The notes under the pieces are model-generated. The model was given only the letters and a program-made list of their open reading frames with translations. It did not search any database and was not told the DNA's origin. From positions 3,286,001 through 3,350,000 of the forward strand of contig NC_009659.1 of NCBI RefSeq assembly GCF_000013625.1: a DNA stretch of 64,000 nucleotides, written 5' to 3'. This stretch comes from Janthinobacterium sp. Marseille (GTDB taxonomy: Bacteria; Pseudomonadota; Gammaproteobacteria; Burkholderiales; Burkholderiaceae_D). Within the stretch, counting starts at the first letter, position 1. Each line of letters begins with the position of its first letter. Shown here one piece after another: positions 17,892 to 27,918 of this stretch. Both the position numbers and the translations under genes were made by a program.

Positions 17892-18851
17892 TTAATTTCC
17901 CGCCAAAATACTCATCACAGCCATACGCACTGCGATGCCGAAAGTCACCTGCGGCAAGATCACGGCTTGCGTGCCATCCGCTACCGCCGATTCAATTTCC
18001 ACGCCGCGATTCATCGGGCCCGGATGCATGACGATGGCGTCTGGTTTGGCCAGCGCCAGGCGTTCAGTGGTCAGGCCATAGCTCTTGAAGAATTCCTGTG
18101 CCGACGGCAGCAAGGCGCCGCTCATGCGTTCATTCTGCAGGCGCAGCATGATGATTACGTCGACATCTTTCAAACCTTTGTTGATATCAGTGAAGACGCG
18201 CACGCCCATTTGTTCGAGGCCGCTAGGCAGCAAGGTACGCGGACCGATTGCGCGGATCTCCGGTACGCCCAGTGTGGTCAATGCATGGATATCAGAGCGC
18301 GCAACGCGGCTGTGCAGGATGTCGCCGACGATCGCCACGGTCAGGTTGCTGAAGTCCTTTTTGTAGTGACGAATCGTGTACATATCCAGCAAACCCTGGG
18401 TCGGGTGCGCATGGCGACCGTCACCGGCATTCACCACGTGTACATGCGATTGCGAGGTATCGCTCAAATGTTTGGCGATCAGGTAAGGTGCGCCCGATTG
18501 TGCGTGGCGCACGACGAACATATCGGCATGCATCGCCGACAGGTTATCAATGGTGTCAAGCAGCGACTCACCTTTGCTCGAACTCGACGCCTGGATGTTC
18601 AGGTTGATGACGTCTGCCGACAAACGCTTGGAAGCAATTTCAAACGTGGTGCGTGTACGTGTCGAGTTTTCAAAGAAGAGATTGAACACGCTTTTACCGC
18701 GCATCAATGGCACCTTCTTCACTTCCCGGTCACCGATACTGACGAAGGACGAAGCCGTGTCCAGTATGTGCAGGATGTTCGCCTTGGGCAGGCCTTCGAT
18801 GGTGAGCAAGTGTTGCAGCTCACCGTTTTTATTCAGTTGCGGATTAAACAT
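17892..18851 (-). CDS. pyrB: Aspartate carbamoyltransferase catalytic chain
   Basis: A 319-residue transcarbamoylase that condenses carbamoyl phosphate with aspartate, the committed step of pyrimidine synthesis. The carbamoyl-phosphate loop is [13 protein letters not shown] (about 59-71), and the aspartate domain has [13 protein letters not shown]. Length matches PyrB of the class that pairs with a dihydroorotase-like PyrX instead of a PyrI regulatory chain; no pyrI is visible. Its start overlaps the end of pyrR by 8 bases, and pyrX follows after 4. The whole set yqgE-ruvX-pyrR-pyrB-pyrX-plsC is co-directional and tightly packed, consistent with one operon. Confidence 0.97.
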   Translation of the reverse strand: MFNPQLNKNGELQHLLTIEGLPKANILHILDTASSFVSIGDREVKKVPLMRGKSVFNLFFENSTRTRTTFEIASKRLSADVINLNIQASSSSKGESLLDTIDNLSAMHADMFVVRHAQSGAPYLIAKHLSDTSQSHVHVVNAGDGRHAHPTQGLLDMYTIRHYKKDFSNLTVAIVGDILHSRVARSDIHALTTLGVPEIRAIGPRTLLPSGLEQMGVRVFTDINKGLKDVDVIIMLRLQNERMSGALLPSAQEFFKSYGLTTERLALAKPDAIVMHPGPMNRGVEIESAVADGTQAVILPQVTFGIAVRMAVMSILAGN

Positions 18852-19368
18852 GATCCACCGTCAGGGAAAAGCGGCCGTCATCGGCCCGTTGAAGTACCAG
18901 CGATTGCTCGCCTGGAATCGAAATGGTTTTTGCGACAAAGTCTGCGGCTACCGGCAATTCACGGCCACCGCGATCCGCCAGTGCCGCCAGCATGATGCGG
19001 GCCGGACGCCCGTAGTCGAATAATTCATTGATGGCTGCGCGTGTCGTGCGACCGGTGTAGAGCACGTCATCTACCAGCAGGATGGTGGCGCCGTCGACAT
19101 CGAATGGAATCTGGGTGGGCTTCACGTCAGGACGCAAACCTTTTTCCGAAAAATCGTCACGATAAAAAGACACGTCGATAAAGCCAAGGCGTTCAGTCAG
19201 TTGCAACTCTTGCGCCAGGCGTTCCGCCAGCCATGCACCACCGGAATGGATGCCGACAATCGCGACATTTTCCGCATGTGCCAGTCCGGCTTTTACTTGT
19301 TGTGCCAGCACTTGGTACAAGGCTTCGGCGTCCAGCGCATTGTCAGGATTCGGATTGGGTATAGTCAT
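18844..19368 (-). CDS. pyrR: PyrR-type pyrimidine regulatory protein / uracil phosphoribosyltransferase
   Basis: A 174-residue PRTase-fold protein. The PRPP-binding motif is [17 protein letters not shown], and the [18 protein letters not shown] segment is typical of PyrR. In Gram-positives PyrR binds pyr mRNA for attenuation and has weak uracil phosphoribosyltransferase activity; in proteobacteria its regulatory role is less well defined. The ATG at 19368 ([10 protein letters not shown]) is chosen because it gives the family length, although it overlaps the end of ruvX by 26 bases; an upstream start in frame would overlap further. It overlaps pyrB by 8 bases downstream. Confidence 0.9.
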   Translation of the reverse strand: MTIPNPNPDNALDAEALYQVLAQQVKAGLAHAENVAIVGIHSGGAWLAERLAQELQLTERLGFIDVSFYRDDFSEKGLRPDVKPTQIPFDVDGATILLVDDVLYTGRTTRAAINELFDYGRPARIMLAALADRGGRELPVAADFVAKTISIPGEQSLVLQRADDGRFSLTVDHV

Positions 19369-19738
19369 CGAAGTATTGTTGCAAGATGATTGCGGCAGCC
19401 TGATCATCGATCAGTTCACCACGTTGATGAGAAATCACTGCGGATGAATAACGTTCATCCACCAGCACCGTTGCCACGTTAAAACGTCCATGCAGCTGAT
19501 TCGCGAAACGCCGGCAACGCACCGTCATTTCATGTTCTTCGCCATCGGGGTGACGCGGCAGGCCGACTATGCACAGCGCCGGCTGCCATTGCTGTACCAG
19601 CTCGGCAATTGCCGCAAACTTTGCATCATTGGTCGCCGCACTAATAATCGTCAGCGGCTGTGCCTGCTTCAGTAATGTATTGCCAACCGCAACGCCTATG
19701 CGCTTCAGGCCAAAGTCGAAACCCAGTACGGTTTCCAC
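19343..19738 (-). CDS. ruvX: Holliday junction resolvase-like RNase H-fold protein (YqgF/RuvX)
   Basis: A 131-residue YqgF-family nuclease. The RNase H-like core starts ETVLGFDFGLKRIGVAVG with catalytic Asp8, continues with VGLPRHPDGEEHE, and ends with VDERYSSAVI and DDQAAAIILQQYF. Family members are variously described as Holliday junction resolvases and as nucleases acting on pre-16S rRNA ends. It sits 15 bases downstream of yqgE, a pairing conserved widely in proteobacteria, and overlaps pyrR. Length matches the family. Confidence 0.93.
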   Translation of the reverse strand: METVLGFDFGLKRIGVAVGNTLLKQAQPLTIISAATNDAKFAAIAELVQQWQPALCIVGLPRHPDGEEHEMTVRCRRFANQLHGRFNVATVLVDERYSSAVISHQRGELIDDQAAAIILQQYFDDYTQSES

Positions 19739-19753
19739 TAGCCTGCCATCCCG

Positions 19754-20419
19754 TCACGCATGCCCGGCCTCGCCACTCAGCATCATCGGGTCTATACCCA
19801 GCAATTTGATTGCCGCGACAAAGCGCTGCTCCAGCGGCATATCGAACAATACCGCCGGGTCGGCGCGTACCGTGAGCCAGCCATTGCGGGTAATTTCATC
19901 TTCCAGCTGACCCGCACCCCAACCGGCACAGCCGAGGCTGACCAGCATGCGTTGCGGGCCGGAGCCGAGCGCAACCGCCGCCAGGATATCCTTGGAAGTA
20001 GTCAGCGAAATTTCTTCGGTCACGGGCAAAGTCGATGAAAAGTCACCGCGCGGTGCATGCAGTACAAAACCGCGATCCGCCTGTACCGGACCACCATACA
20101 ATACCGGGGCGCGGTCCAGCGCCGACAGTTCGGGCGCGATTTCCAGTGTCAGGTCGATGCGATTGAGCAAGACGTCGACCGTCATATCGGTTGCTTTATT
20201 GATGATCACACCCAGTGCCCCGTTAGCGTTATGCTCACACAGGTACACTACGGTTCCACCAAAAACCGGATCAAGCATGGACGGCATGGCAATCAGGAAA
20301 TGATCGGCTAGGTTCAGCGATTCGCGGGGTGGAGTATCGGGTGCTGCGGAAAAATCGAGGGATTCCCAAGTTGAATCGGGGTGTTCGGGGGATTTGCTAG
20401 TCTTACGTTGCTTCGGCAT
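19754..20419 (-). CDS. yqgE: YqgE/AlgH family protein
   Basis: A 221-residue UPF0301 (AlgH/YqgE) protein. After a polar N-terminal extension of about 35 residues, the family core begins LADHFLIAMPSMLDPVFGGTVVYLCEHNANGALGV. It continues with VLYGGPVQADRGFVLH and SLGCAGWGAGQLEDEI. The biochemical role is unknown; AlgH was named for an effect on alginate regulation in Pseudomonas. It is the first gene of the yqgE-ruvX-pyrR-pyrB-pyrX-plsC series, so the operon promoter should lie in 20420-20532, shared with the divergent photolyase gene. Confidence 0.93.
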   Translation of the reverse strand: MPKQRKTSKSPEHPDSTWESLDFSAAPDTPPRESLNLADHFLIAMPSMLDPVFGGTVVYLCEHNANGALGVIINKATDMTVDVLLNRIDLTLEIAPELSALDRAPVLYGGPVQADRGFVLHAPRGDFSSTLPVTEEISLTTSKDILAAVALGSGPQRMLVSLGCAGWGAGQLEDEITRNGWLTVRADPAVLFDMPLEQRFVAAIKLLGIDPMMLSGEAGHA

Positions 20420-20532
20420 GCCGTTATTTTAGCAGTTTTAGCCGAAATCTCGCTTCCAAACCGCAGTCCGCAGCGATTTTGCCCATATTTTTCATGTTTT
20501 TCCTTCAACCCTGAATTAAAGTCGCCCCATTG

Positions 20533-22020
20533 ATGCCGCTATTTGAAAAAACCCTGGTCTGGTTTCGCCGCGATTTGCGCAGTTTCGACCATGCCGCCCT
20601 GCACCATGCGCTCCGGCAGGGCCGCCAGGTATATTGCGCCTTCATTTTCGATCGTGCCATCCTGGATGAGCTGCCCAGCACCGACCGCCGCGTCGAATTC
20701 ATCCATGCGAGTTTGCAGGAACTGGATACTGCGCTCCGCGCACTGGGCGGCGGATTGATTGTGCGCCACGCGCGGGCCGAACAGGCGATCCCGCAACTGG
20801 CAGCCGAGTTGGGCGTGGACGCCGTGTTCTGCAATCACGATTACGAACCGCAGGCCATCGCGCGCGATGGCGCGGTGGCTGCCGCGCTTGCCACGGACGG
20901 GCGCAAGCTGCAGACGTATAAAGACCATGTCATCTTTGAAAAAGACGAAGTCCTGTCGCAGTCCGGCAAACCGTTTTCGGTCTTCACGCCATACAAGAAC
21001 GCCTGGCTGAAAAAGCTGCACACCGAACTTGCACCGGCAGACATGCCGGCGTACGAAATCGACACCTTGCGTGCGCATTTCGCACCACTACCGGCAAACC
21101 TTAGCGGCATTCCTGCACTAAGCGAGTTGGGTTTTGAAAAAACCAATTTAACCGAATTGAATATTCCCACCGGCATGCAAGGCGGACAGGCGCTATTTGA
21201 CGATTTCATTGATCGCATGCCCGACTATGACAGCACGCGCGACTTCCCTGCCGTCAAAGGACCATCCTATCTGTCGGTGCACCTGCGCTTCGGGACGGTT
21301 TCGATACGTGCGCTGGTGCGACGTGCGCTGGATGCGATGCGCATCGGTGCCGGGGGCACCGGTGCCGCCGTCTGGTTGTCGGAACTGGTGTGGCGCGACT
21401 TTTATTTCATGATCCTGTACCAGCATCCGCATGTGCGCGAGCGCGCATTCAAACCCGACTACGATGCAATCATCTGGGAAAACGGACCGCATGCAGAAGA
21501 ACTATTTCAGGCCTGGTGCGATGGCCGCACCGGCTACCCGCTGGTGGATGCCGCGATGGCGCAGTTAAACCAGACCGGCTATATGCATAATCGCCTGCGT
21601 ATGGTCACCGCCTCCTTCCTGATCAAGGACCTCGGCATAGACTGGCGCTGGGGCGAGCGTTACTTTGCAGAAAAACTCAATGACTTCGACCTGGCCGCGA
21701 ACAACGGCGGCTGGCAATGGGCCTCTTCTTCCGGCTGCGACGCGCAACCCTACTTCCGCATCTTCAATCCGCTCACACAATCAGAAAAGTTTGATCCCGA
21801 TGGCAAATTCATACGCCGTTACCTGCCGCAATTGGGCAAGCTATCCGGCAAGCAAATCCATGCGCCATGGCGCGTACCGGCGCTGGAATTGCAAATGGCC
21901 GGCATCACGCTGGGGCGTGACTATCCCCACCCCTTATTGCAGCACGATGAAGCCCGGGCGCGCACCCTGCTACGCTATGCAGTCGTGAAGAAAGTCACGG
22001 TAGAAGACGACAGGCCATAA
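20533..22020 (+). CDS. phrB: Deoxyribodipyrimidine photolyase
   Basis: A 495-residue cryptochrome/photolyase flavoprotein that uses blue light to split cyclobutane pyrimidine dimers. The N-terminal antenna-binding domain begins LVWFRRDLRSFDHAALHHAL. The C-terminal FAD-binding domain has GRTGYPLVDAAMAQL, HNRLRMVTASFL and NNGGWQWASSSGCDAQPYFR, typical of class I CPD photolyases. The ATG at 20533 gives the usual N-terminus MPLFEKTLVWF; an adjacent TTG in frame is less likely. It is divergent from yqgE and closed by a strong terminator. A cryptochrome function is possible but less likely given these motifs. Confidence 0.95.
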   Translation: MPLFEKTLVWFRRDLRSFDHAALHHALRQGRQVYCAFIFDRAILDELPSTDRRVEFIHASLQELDTALRALGGGLIVRHARAEQAIPQLAAELGVDAVFCNHDYEPQAIARDGAVAAALATDGRKLQTYKDHVIFEKDEVLSQSGKPFSVFTPYKNAWLKKLHTELAPADMPAYEIDTLRAHFAPLPANLSGIPALSELGFEKTNLTELNIPTGMQGGQALFDDFIDRMPDYDSTRDFPAVKGPSYLSVHLRFGTVSIRALVRRALDAMRIGAGGTGAAVWLSELVWRDFYFMILYQHPHVRERAFKPDYDAIIWENGPHAEELFQAWCDGRTGYPLVDAAMAQLNQTGYMHNRLRMVTASFLIKDLGIDWRWGERYFAEKLNDFDLAANNGGWQWASSSGCDAQPYFRIFNPLTQSEKFDPDGKFIRRYLPQLGKLSGKQIHAPWRVPALELQMAGITLGRDYPHPLLQHDEARARTLLRYAVVKKVTVEDDRP

Positions 22021-22053
22021 AAAAATCCCGCACCTTGATGCGGGATTTTTTGT
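22019..22053. terminator. Bidirectional terminator between phrB and chpA
   Basis: The stem aaaaatcccgca/tgcgggattttt with a 6-base loop has A-runs and T-runs on both sides. It lies between the stops of two convergent genes and should serve both strands. Confidence 0.92.
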
Positions 22054-22066
22054 TAAAGACTATTGC

Positions 22067-25000
22067 TTAATTCAGGGTCGGGGCTTTGGCCACAAAACCC
22101 GCAATCAATTCCAGCAAGACATCTTCCTGATAAGGCTTACCCAGATATTCATTCACACCCAGTTCCATCGCATAGTTGCGATGCTTGCTGGCAGTACGCG
22201 ATGTAATCATGATGATAGGAATATCGCGCGTGCGTTCATCGTCGCGGATATTACGCGTCAAATCGAAACCATCCATGCGCGGCATTTCGATATCGACCAG
22301 CATCACATCCGGCGTCACCGATTGCAAATGCTGCAAGGCATCGACGCCATCTTTCGCCAGCACCACCTGATAGCCTTCACGTGTCAACAAACGTTGCGTA
22401 ACGCGACGCACGGTCAATGAGTCATCGACCACCATCACTATCGATTGAGTGCGCAAACCCTGTACCCGTGCGGCGCTTTGCAGGTTCGAATCGACCATCT
22501 CCGCTATCGCACCCATGCCATCCGGTGCATCGGATGGTGTCAGGCGTGGCGCGCGGATGTTTTCCAGGGCGGCGCGTTGAGCCAGTGGAACCGGATTCAG
22601 GATCAGGACAATCTCACCCGAACCCAATACCGTCGCACCGGCTATCCCTATCATGCGTGACAGTTGCGGACCAATATTCTTCACCACCACCTCGCGGTTG
22701 CCGAGGATTTCATCGACATGCAAGGCGACGCGTTCATTACCGCTCTTGAGAATCAATAAAGGTGAATACTGTTGCGTTACCGGTGCCACCTGCAGATCAC
22801 CCAGCAAGCTGGACAAATAATGCATAGGCACGCGCTGCGACTGCCACATCACAGCGCCTTCGTTATAGGCAGCGGCGAGCGGACCGGTTTTCAATTGCTG
22901 TACCTGTTCGACCAGGACCGAAGGAATCGCATAAGTTTTGCCGCCGGTGGACAGCAACACGACTTGTGTCACTGCCAGCGTCAGCGGCAAGTGGATCGTG
23001 AAATTCGCACCCTTGCCGGCTTCCGAAGCAATCGCCACGCGACCGCCGAGTGAAGCTGCTTCCGAACGCACCACATCCATGCCAATGCCGCGTCCGGCCA
23101 GCTCGGTGATTTCTTCAGCTGTGGAAAAACCCGGATGGAAAATCAGGTCGGTCGTTTCCGAATCGGACAAAGCCATGTCTTCGGTCAGCAAGCCACTGCT
23201 GAGTGCCTTGTTGCGGATATTGTCGAGATTCAAACCCTGGCCATCGTCAGAGAAATGAATCACAACTTCATTACCTTCCTGGCGGATTTCTATGCGCAGC
23301 TCGCCAGTTTCATTCTTGCCCGCAGCCTGCCGTTTCTCACGCGACTCGATGCCATGCACAATCGCATTACGCAATAAATGCTCGAATGGGCCAGCCATTT
23401 TCTCCAGCACGCCGCGATCAATTTCAACCGCACTACCGCGGATATCGAGGTTGACGCGTTTATCGGTTTCTTTCGAAGCCTGGCGCGTAACGCGGAACAG
23501 GCGTTCCGAGATACTGGCAAACTGCACCATGCGTACCCGCATCAAATCCTGCTGCAAATCACGTGTCAGGCGTGCTTGCGTCGTCAGGTCGGTACTGGCG
23601 CTATCGATGGTGCGGCTCAGGTTTTGCTGCACCGAGCCGACGTCATTCACACTCTCCGCCATCATGCGTGTGAGTTCCTGCAAGCGCGTGAAGCGGTCAA
23701 ACTCCAGCGGATCAAATTCACGGTCAGCGGAAATACCCATACGCGACGTGATTTGCGATTCGGCCTGCATTTCAATTTCACGCAATTGTTCGCGCAAACG
23801 CACTACGTTTTCGGACAACTCGCCCATGGACTGGCGCAAGGTACCGACTTCGGTTTCCAGCTTGGAACGCGAGATAGATACTTCACCGGCCTGGTTGACC
23901 AGGCGATCCAGGATATCGGCCCGGACCCGCACCAACGGAGCGGCGGCGGTAGCGGCAAGCGCACCGGCTTGTGGAACTATCGGTGCCAGCTTGTTCGGTG
24001 TGACCGGCATCGCGCTGTGTATCTGCGGCAATTCCGCTTTCGCAGCGGCACTCTCAGGCTTGGTCTCACTTGCCGACACTGCAGGTTTATTCGTGTTCTG
24101 CAATTGCTCGAACAGATGTAAGCCCTGATCGTAACGTGCCAGCAAATCTTCCAGCGCTGCAGCGGATGGATGTCCTGCATGCGTAATATTTTCGATGCGG
24201 GTTTCCATCTCGTGCATATGCTGGCCGAGCGACATCGCACCGGCCATACGCGCACTACCCTTGACCGTATGCAGCAGGCGCGACAGGGACTGCGGCAATA
24301 GCGTATTGCCCAGGTCTTGCTGCCAGGCACGCAAGGCTTGTCCCATCTGCGGCAACATATCACGGCCTTCTTCAATAAAGACCGGCAACAAATCGGTATC
24401 GATTTCATCGCGGATCAATAAGGAAGGATCGCTTAATTCTTCATCCAGTTGCGGATACACCGGTTCGGCAAAAGGTGCGGCGCTTGCAAGGCTGTCCGGA
24501 TTCACCAGTGGCAGCTGGCTGCTATCCGGCACGGCCGCTGTCGACTCTTCTACCGGCTGCTCTGCCAATGCCGCACTTTCGGGTGCATGCACCGGCAATG
24601 GCACTTCTTCCGGTTCAATATATTCTGGCGGCGGCACTATGCTGGAACGCAGGCCGGCACGGGCTTCAAAATCTTCCGGCATGCTTTGCAGGATGGCGAC
24701 CTGTTCCGGCTCGGCATCCGGCATTTCGCCGAGCGCAAACATTTGCAGCATGAAGCGGATGCGACCGACTGCATGCTCAAGGGCATCGTATTCAGAGACC
24801 AGCAATTTAACCGGCTTGCGCGCCAGGTATTGCAATACATTTTCCAGCGCGTATGCGATTTCCTGCAAAGGCCGGAAGCCGACAGTGGCCGAGCTGCCGG
24901 CCAGCGAATGCGCGGCATGCACGACTTGCGTATTGACCTGGCGATCAGGCTCATGGCGCCATTCACCGATGTCCTGCGACAGGAAACGCACCAGTTCATC

Positions 25001-27901
25001 GGTTTCGGCCAGATAAATATTATGCAGCGGCAGGCTGATTTCCAGATCGCCGATGTACTTGATATTGTCATCCGTTTTAAGCACGGTAGGCTTGTTCGGG
25101 AAATCGATGACATCTGCAATCTGCAAGTGATCGAACTCACCGACAGGCTTGGCCGGCGTATTCACAGTCTCTGGCGCGGCATCGAATTGGCGGAATTGCG
25201 CCAACTCTTCATCGCTCAATTCCAGTTCCTCGGCTTCAGCGACGGCAGGGCTCTCTTCTGTAACCGGCTCGGCTGTGACTTCAGTTTCCACGCTGTCGAC
25301 AATGTCTTCTGCTACTGCACCGTCTACAACCAATGGCGTCGTGGCTTCATCTGCGACATCGTAGTAAAAACCGGCGTTGTTCTTGACGCGCTCTGCCGCG
25401 TTGATCAGGGCCAGGCCGACCCGATCCGAGCGACCTTGCGTTTGCAAATCATGGACCCAGGCATCCAGCACCTGCGTCGCGTTTTCCAGCAGCGCATACA
25501 GATCAGGATCGCCGCCGCGGGTTTCCGACAGGCGCAAATTCAAGACTTGCTCGACACTCCACGCGGTTTCACCAAAGGCCAGCAGGCCGACCATGCGACC
25601 GCTACCCTTGAGCGTATGGAAGGAACGACGCAAGGTCGTCAGGTATTCCTGGTTATGCGGTGCATTGCGCGATTCCGGTGTCGTCTGCTTGACGCAATCG
25701 AGGACTTCGACCGCTTCCGACAGGAAAATCTCCAGCAACTCGGCATCGATCGCTTCATCACTGACCGGTGTCGCGCGTGGCGTTTCCTCTTCCACTGCCG
25801 CCGCTGGTTTAACCTGTGCTGCTGCAGCGAGTGCGACGTCTTCCATCGCATCCTGCGAAGCGACGAAGGCCGGATGTTCCAGCATGTCGATGACTGCGCG
25901 CGCGCGGTCATTGGCTTCTGGATTATCGACCAGGGTCGCATCCAGCCTGACCTGTTCCAGCGATTCGCGCAGTTGTTCCTGCAACAGGGAATTGTCCGGC
26001 TCGGCCAGCAAGGACATTGCCAGCTCTTCCGATTGCTTTTGGTGATAAGCGAGTTCAGCTTCAACCGTAGGCAAATCAGGTGCGTCGAAAGCACGATCGG
26101 CCGGCACCATTTCGTCCGCATCCGGAATCGGTGTCAGCGCGACATCGAGGGCTGCATCCGCTGTTGCGTGATTTTTCTCGGTCAGGCGGGCATGGAATAC
26201 GCCCAGCTTCGGATCAAACGAAAAGCGATTCTGCACACCGTCCGGGTGCAGTTGCAGCGTCTCGATAAAGAAACTCAGCGCACCGACATTTTGCGCGACT
26301 TGCTCGAATTCCTGTACATAAGGTTCTTCTTCCGCCGCGATAAAACGACGCACCGCAGCTTGCGTATGCTGTACCGCCAGCACCGCATCGTCCTGCTCCA
26401 GCACAGACAGCGCACCACTGATTTGATACAGGATGCTATCGATATCGGCCAGGCCGGCGCGTTGCGTCGTATCGCGGAAATATTCATCAAGCAGCTTTTC
26501 CACCTGGCGCAGGCTGGATTGCATTTCTGCGGCCAGTGCGGTCATGGTTTGACGCTCCTGCGCTTCACGCGACATATCATCCAGCCACGGTGCCGATTGC
26601 GTCAGCTGTTCACCGGACACTGCAGACAACAGACGCGCGGTTACCGCGTCTGCACGTTCTGCAAAGTCTTCCGACAAATGACCGATTTGCTGCAAGGCGT
26701 TTTCAACGAACAACAGGCTGGTGGCAATCTCCAGGCTCAGGCTGTCGCCCGGCTGCGAATGCGCCGCATGCCTGGCGATGCCGCCAAGTTCACGCAGCAA
26801 TTTGGCCAGGGCCGGTGCATTCAGGCGTGCGCCGGCTTCGGCCAGGCTACCCATTTCTTTTTCAAAGACCGGAGCGACGCTGGCATCGCCGGTCGCAATC
26901 CGGTTCCACAAATTTTTCGCCTGTGCCAGGCGTTCCTTGGCTTGTATCAATGCCTGAGGATCGATCTGGCCGTAGCGTTTCTTTTCGTAGTCAGCCGGGA
27001 CAACACCGTCCAGCTGGTAAGCAGTGCGGATTTGTTGCACTACCGGCGATGGATCTTCCACCTTGGCAATGAAGAACAAGGCATCGCGCAATAATCTTTC
27101 GGTAATGCTGGACGAGCCTTCGCTCAGTCGACGTATCTGCAGGTTGATACGCGCAAACAATTGTTTGACGTAGAGTTCATTCGGCACTTGTCCGCCGGCG
27201 ACGGCTTCGGCAAAACCGCGCATGACCCACCAGAAGCTGCGTCCCTGTTGTGTATTCTGCGCCTGCTCGACGCGCAGGATGATGTCGCGCATTGCCTGCG
27301 CACTGACGATGGCCGAGCCATCCGCACCATTTTTCAGGAAGAGCAATAAGGCGCGTTCAAAACGTTTGCGTAGTGAAACGTAATCGTCGTGCGACAACTT
27401 GATGGAAGCTGATGGCAGCTGCGGACGGATTGCCAGGTTCGGGAAAAACAGATCAGCCGGATGGATACGTTCTGCACCACGTACCTGCAATAGCGCCCGA
27501 TAGTAGGGGAACAAACGTACCGGTTGATGCGGCACACCGGCCAGCAATTCTTCCAGGTATTCGAGCAAGGCCTGATAGGCATGTGTAATTGCTTGTACGC
27601 TACCTTCTTCCAGTTGCAACTGACCGGACTCGAAGCGATCGAATAAATCTTCTACGGTTTCTGTAATGATGACGACGCCGTCGACATCAACCATTTGCAG
27701 TGCGCCGTGCGCCTGATGCAAATATGCCTTGGCATGACGCATCGTGGTCGAGCTGGTTTCTGCATCCTGCATCAATGCTTCGCCCAGCGCGATTTTTGAA
27801 CGCGTCAGCGCTCCGCTGATTTCACCAATCACCCATGACAAGGGGCCGGTATCGAAGTGTTCCCTGCTGCCTTGCGACAAAGGGGAGGAAGGGGTATTCA
27901 T
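22067..27901 (-). CDS. chpA: Type IV pilus chemosensory histidine kinase ChpA/PilL (multi-HPt CheA hybrid)
   Basis: A 1944-residue cytoplasmic kinase, the CheA homologue of the Pil-Chp pathway controlling twitching and surface responses. An N-terminal HPt-like domain (LHQAHGALQMVD, about 62-73) is followed by a long helical region. Three clear HPt sites come next: SFHTLKGSGRMVG (about 762), AHSLAGSSATVG (about 999) and LLHTVKGSARMAG (about 1213). The kinase follows with N-box HLLRNAIVHGIE (about 1513) and G-box AGRGIGMDVV (about 1604), then a CheW-like domain (about 1640-1770) and a receiver (about 1820-1940, phosphoacceptor in LVDIEMPRMDG). Pseudomonas ChpA is longer with more Xpt domains. 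It is the last gene of the pilGHIJ-chpA operon. Confidence 0.95.
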   Translation of the reverse strand: MNTPSSPLSQGSREHFDTGPLSWVIGEISGALTRSKIALGEALMQDAETSSTTMRHAKAYLHQAHGALQMVDVDGVVIITETVEDLFDRFESGQLQLEEGSVQAITHAYQALLEYLEELLAGVPHQPVRLFPYYRALLQVRGAERIHPADLFFPNLAIRPQLPSASIKLSHDDYVSLRKRFERALLLFLKNGADGSAIVSAQAMRDIILRVEQAQNTQQGRSFWWVMRGFAEAVAGGQVPNELYVKQLFARINLQIRRLSEGSSSITERLLRDALFFIAKVEDPSPVVQQIRTAYQLDGVVPADYEKKRYGQIDPQALIQAKERLAQAKNLWNRIATGDASVAPVFEKEMGSLAEAGARLNAPALAKLLRELGGIARHAAHSQPGDSLSLEIATSLLFVENALQQIGHLSEDFAERADAVTARLLSAVSGEQLTQSAPWLDDMSREAQERQTMTALAAEMQSSLRQVEKLLDEYFRDTTQRAGLADIDSILYQISGALSVLEQDDAVLAVQHTQAAVRRFIAAEEEPYVQEFEQVAQNVGALSFFIETLQLHPDGVQNRFSFDPKLGVFHARLTEKNHATADAALDVALTPIPDADEMVPADRAFDAPDLPTVEAELAYHQKQSEELAMSLLAEPDNSLLQEQLRESLEQVRLDATLVDNPEANDRARAVIDMLEHPAFVASQDAMEDVALAAAAQVKPAAAVEEETPRATPVSDEAIDAELLEIFLSEAVEVLDCVKQTTPESRNAPHNQEYLTTLRRSFHTLKGSGRMVGLLAFGETAWSVEQVLNLRLSETRGGDPDLYALLENATQVLDAWVHDLQTQGRSDRVGLALINAAERVKNNAGFYYDVADEATTPLVVDGAVAEDIVDSVETEVTAEPVTEESPAVAEAEELELSDEELAQFRQFDAAPETVNTPAKPVGEFDHLQIADVIDFPNKPTVLKTDDNIKYIGDLEISLPLHNIYLAETDELVRFLSQDIGEWRHEPDRQVNTQVVHAAHSLAGSSATVGFRPLQEIAYALENVLQYLARKPVKLLVSEYDALEHAVGRIRFMLQMFALGEMPDAEPEQVAILQSMPEDFEARAGLRSSIVPPPEYIEPEEVPLPVHAPESAALAEQPVEESTAAVPDSSQLPLVNPDSLASAAPFAEPVYPQLDEELSDPSLLIRDEIDTDLLPVFIEEGRDMLPQMGQALRAWQQDLGNTLLPQSLSRLLHTVKGSARMAGAMSLGQHMHEMETRIENITHAGHPSAAALEDLLARYDQGLHLFEQLQNTNKPAVSASETKPESAAAKAELPQIHSAMPVTPNKLAPIVPQAGALAATAAAPLVRVRADILDRLVNQAGEVSISRSKLETEVGTLRQSMGELSENVVRLREQLREIEMQAESQITSRMGISADREFDPLEFDRFTRLQELTRMMAESVNDVGSVQQNLSRTIDSASTDLTTQARLTRDLQQDLMRVRMVQFASISERLFRVTRQASKETDKRVNLDIRGSAVEIDRGVLEKMAGPFEHLLRNAIVHGIESREKRQAAGKNETGELRIEIRQEGNEVVIHFSDDGQGLNLDNIRNKALSSGLLTEDMALSDSETTDLIFHPGFSTAEEITELAGRGIGMDVVRSEAASLGGRVAIASEAGKGANFTIHLPLTLAVTQVVLLSTGGKTYAIPSVLVEQVQQLKTGPLAAAYNEGAVMWQSQRVPMHYLSSLLGDLQVAPVTQQYSPLLILKSGNERVALHVDEILGNREVVVKNIGPQLSRMIGIAGATVLGSGEIVLILNPVPLAQRAALENIRAPRLTPSDAPDGMGAIAEMVDSNLQSAARVQGLRTQSIVMVVDDSLTVRRVTQRLLTREGYQVVLAKDGVDALQHLQSVTPDVMLVDIEMPRMDGFDLTRNIRDDERTRDIPIIMITSRTASKHRNYAMELGVNEYLGKPYQEDVLLELIAGFVAKAPTLN

Positions 27902-27918
27902 GACTGCCTCGCGGTGCG

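Noticed and set aside
24449..27094. Very long plus-strand open frame (about 880 codons) opposite chpA
   Set aside because: The predicted product is rich in Arg, His, Gln and Cys without any recognisable domain, has no ribosome site, and mirrors the codon pattern of chpA. It is an antisense shadow.
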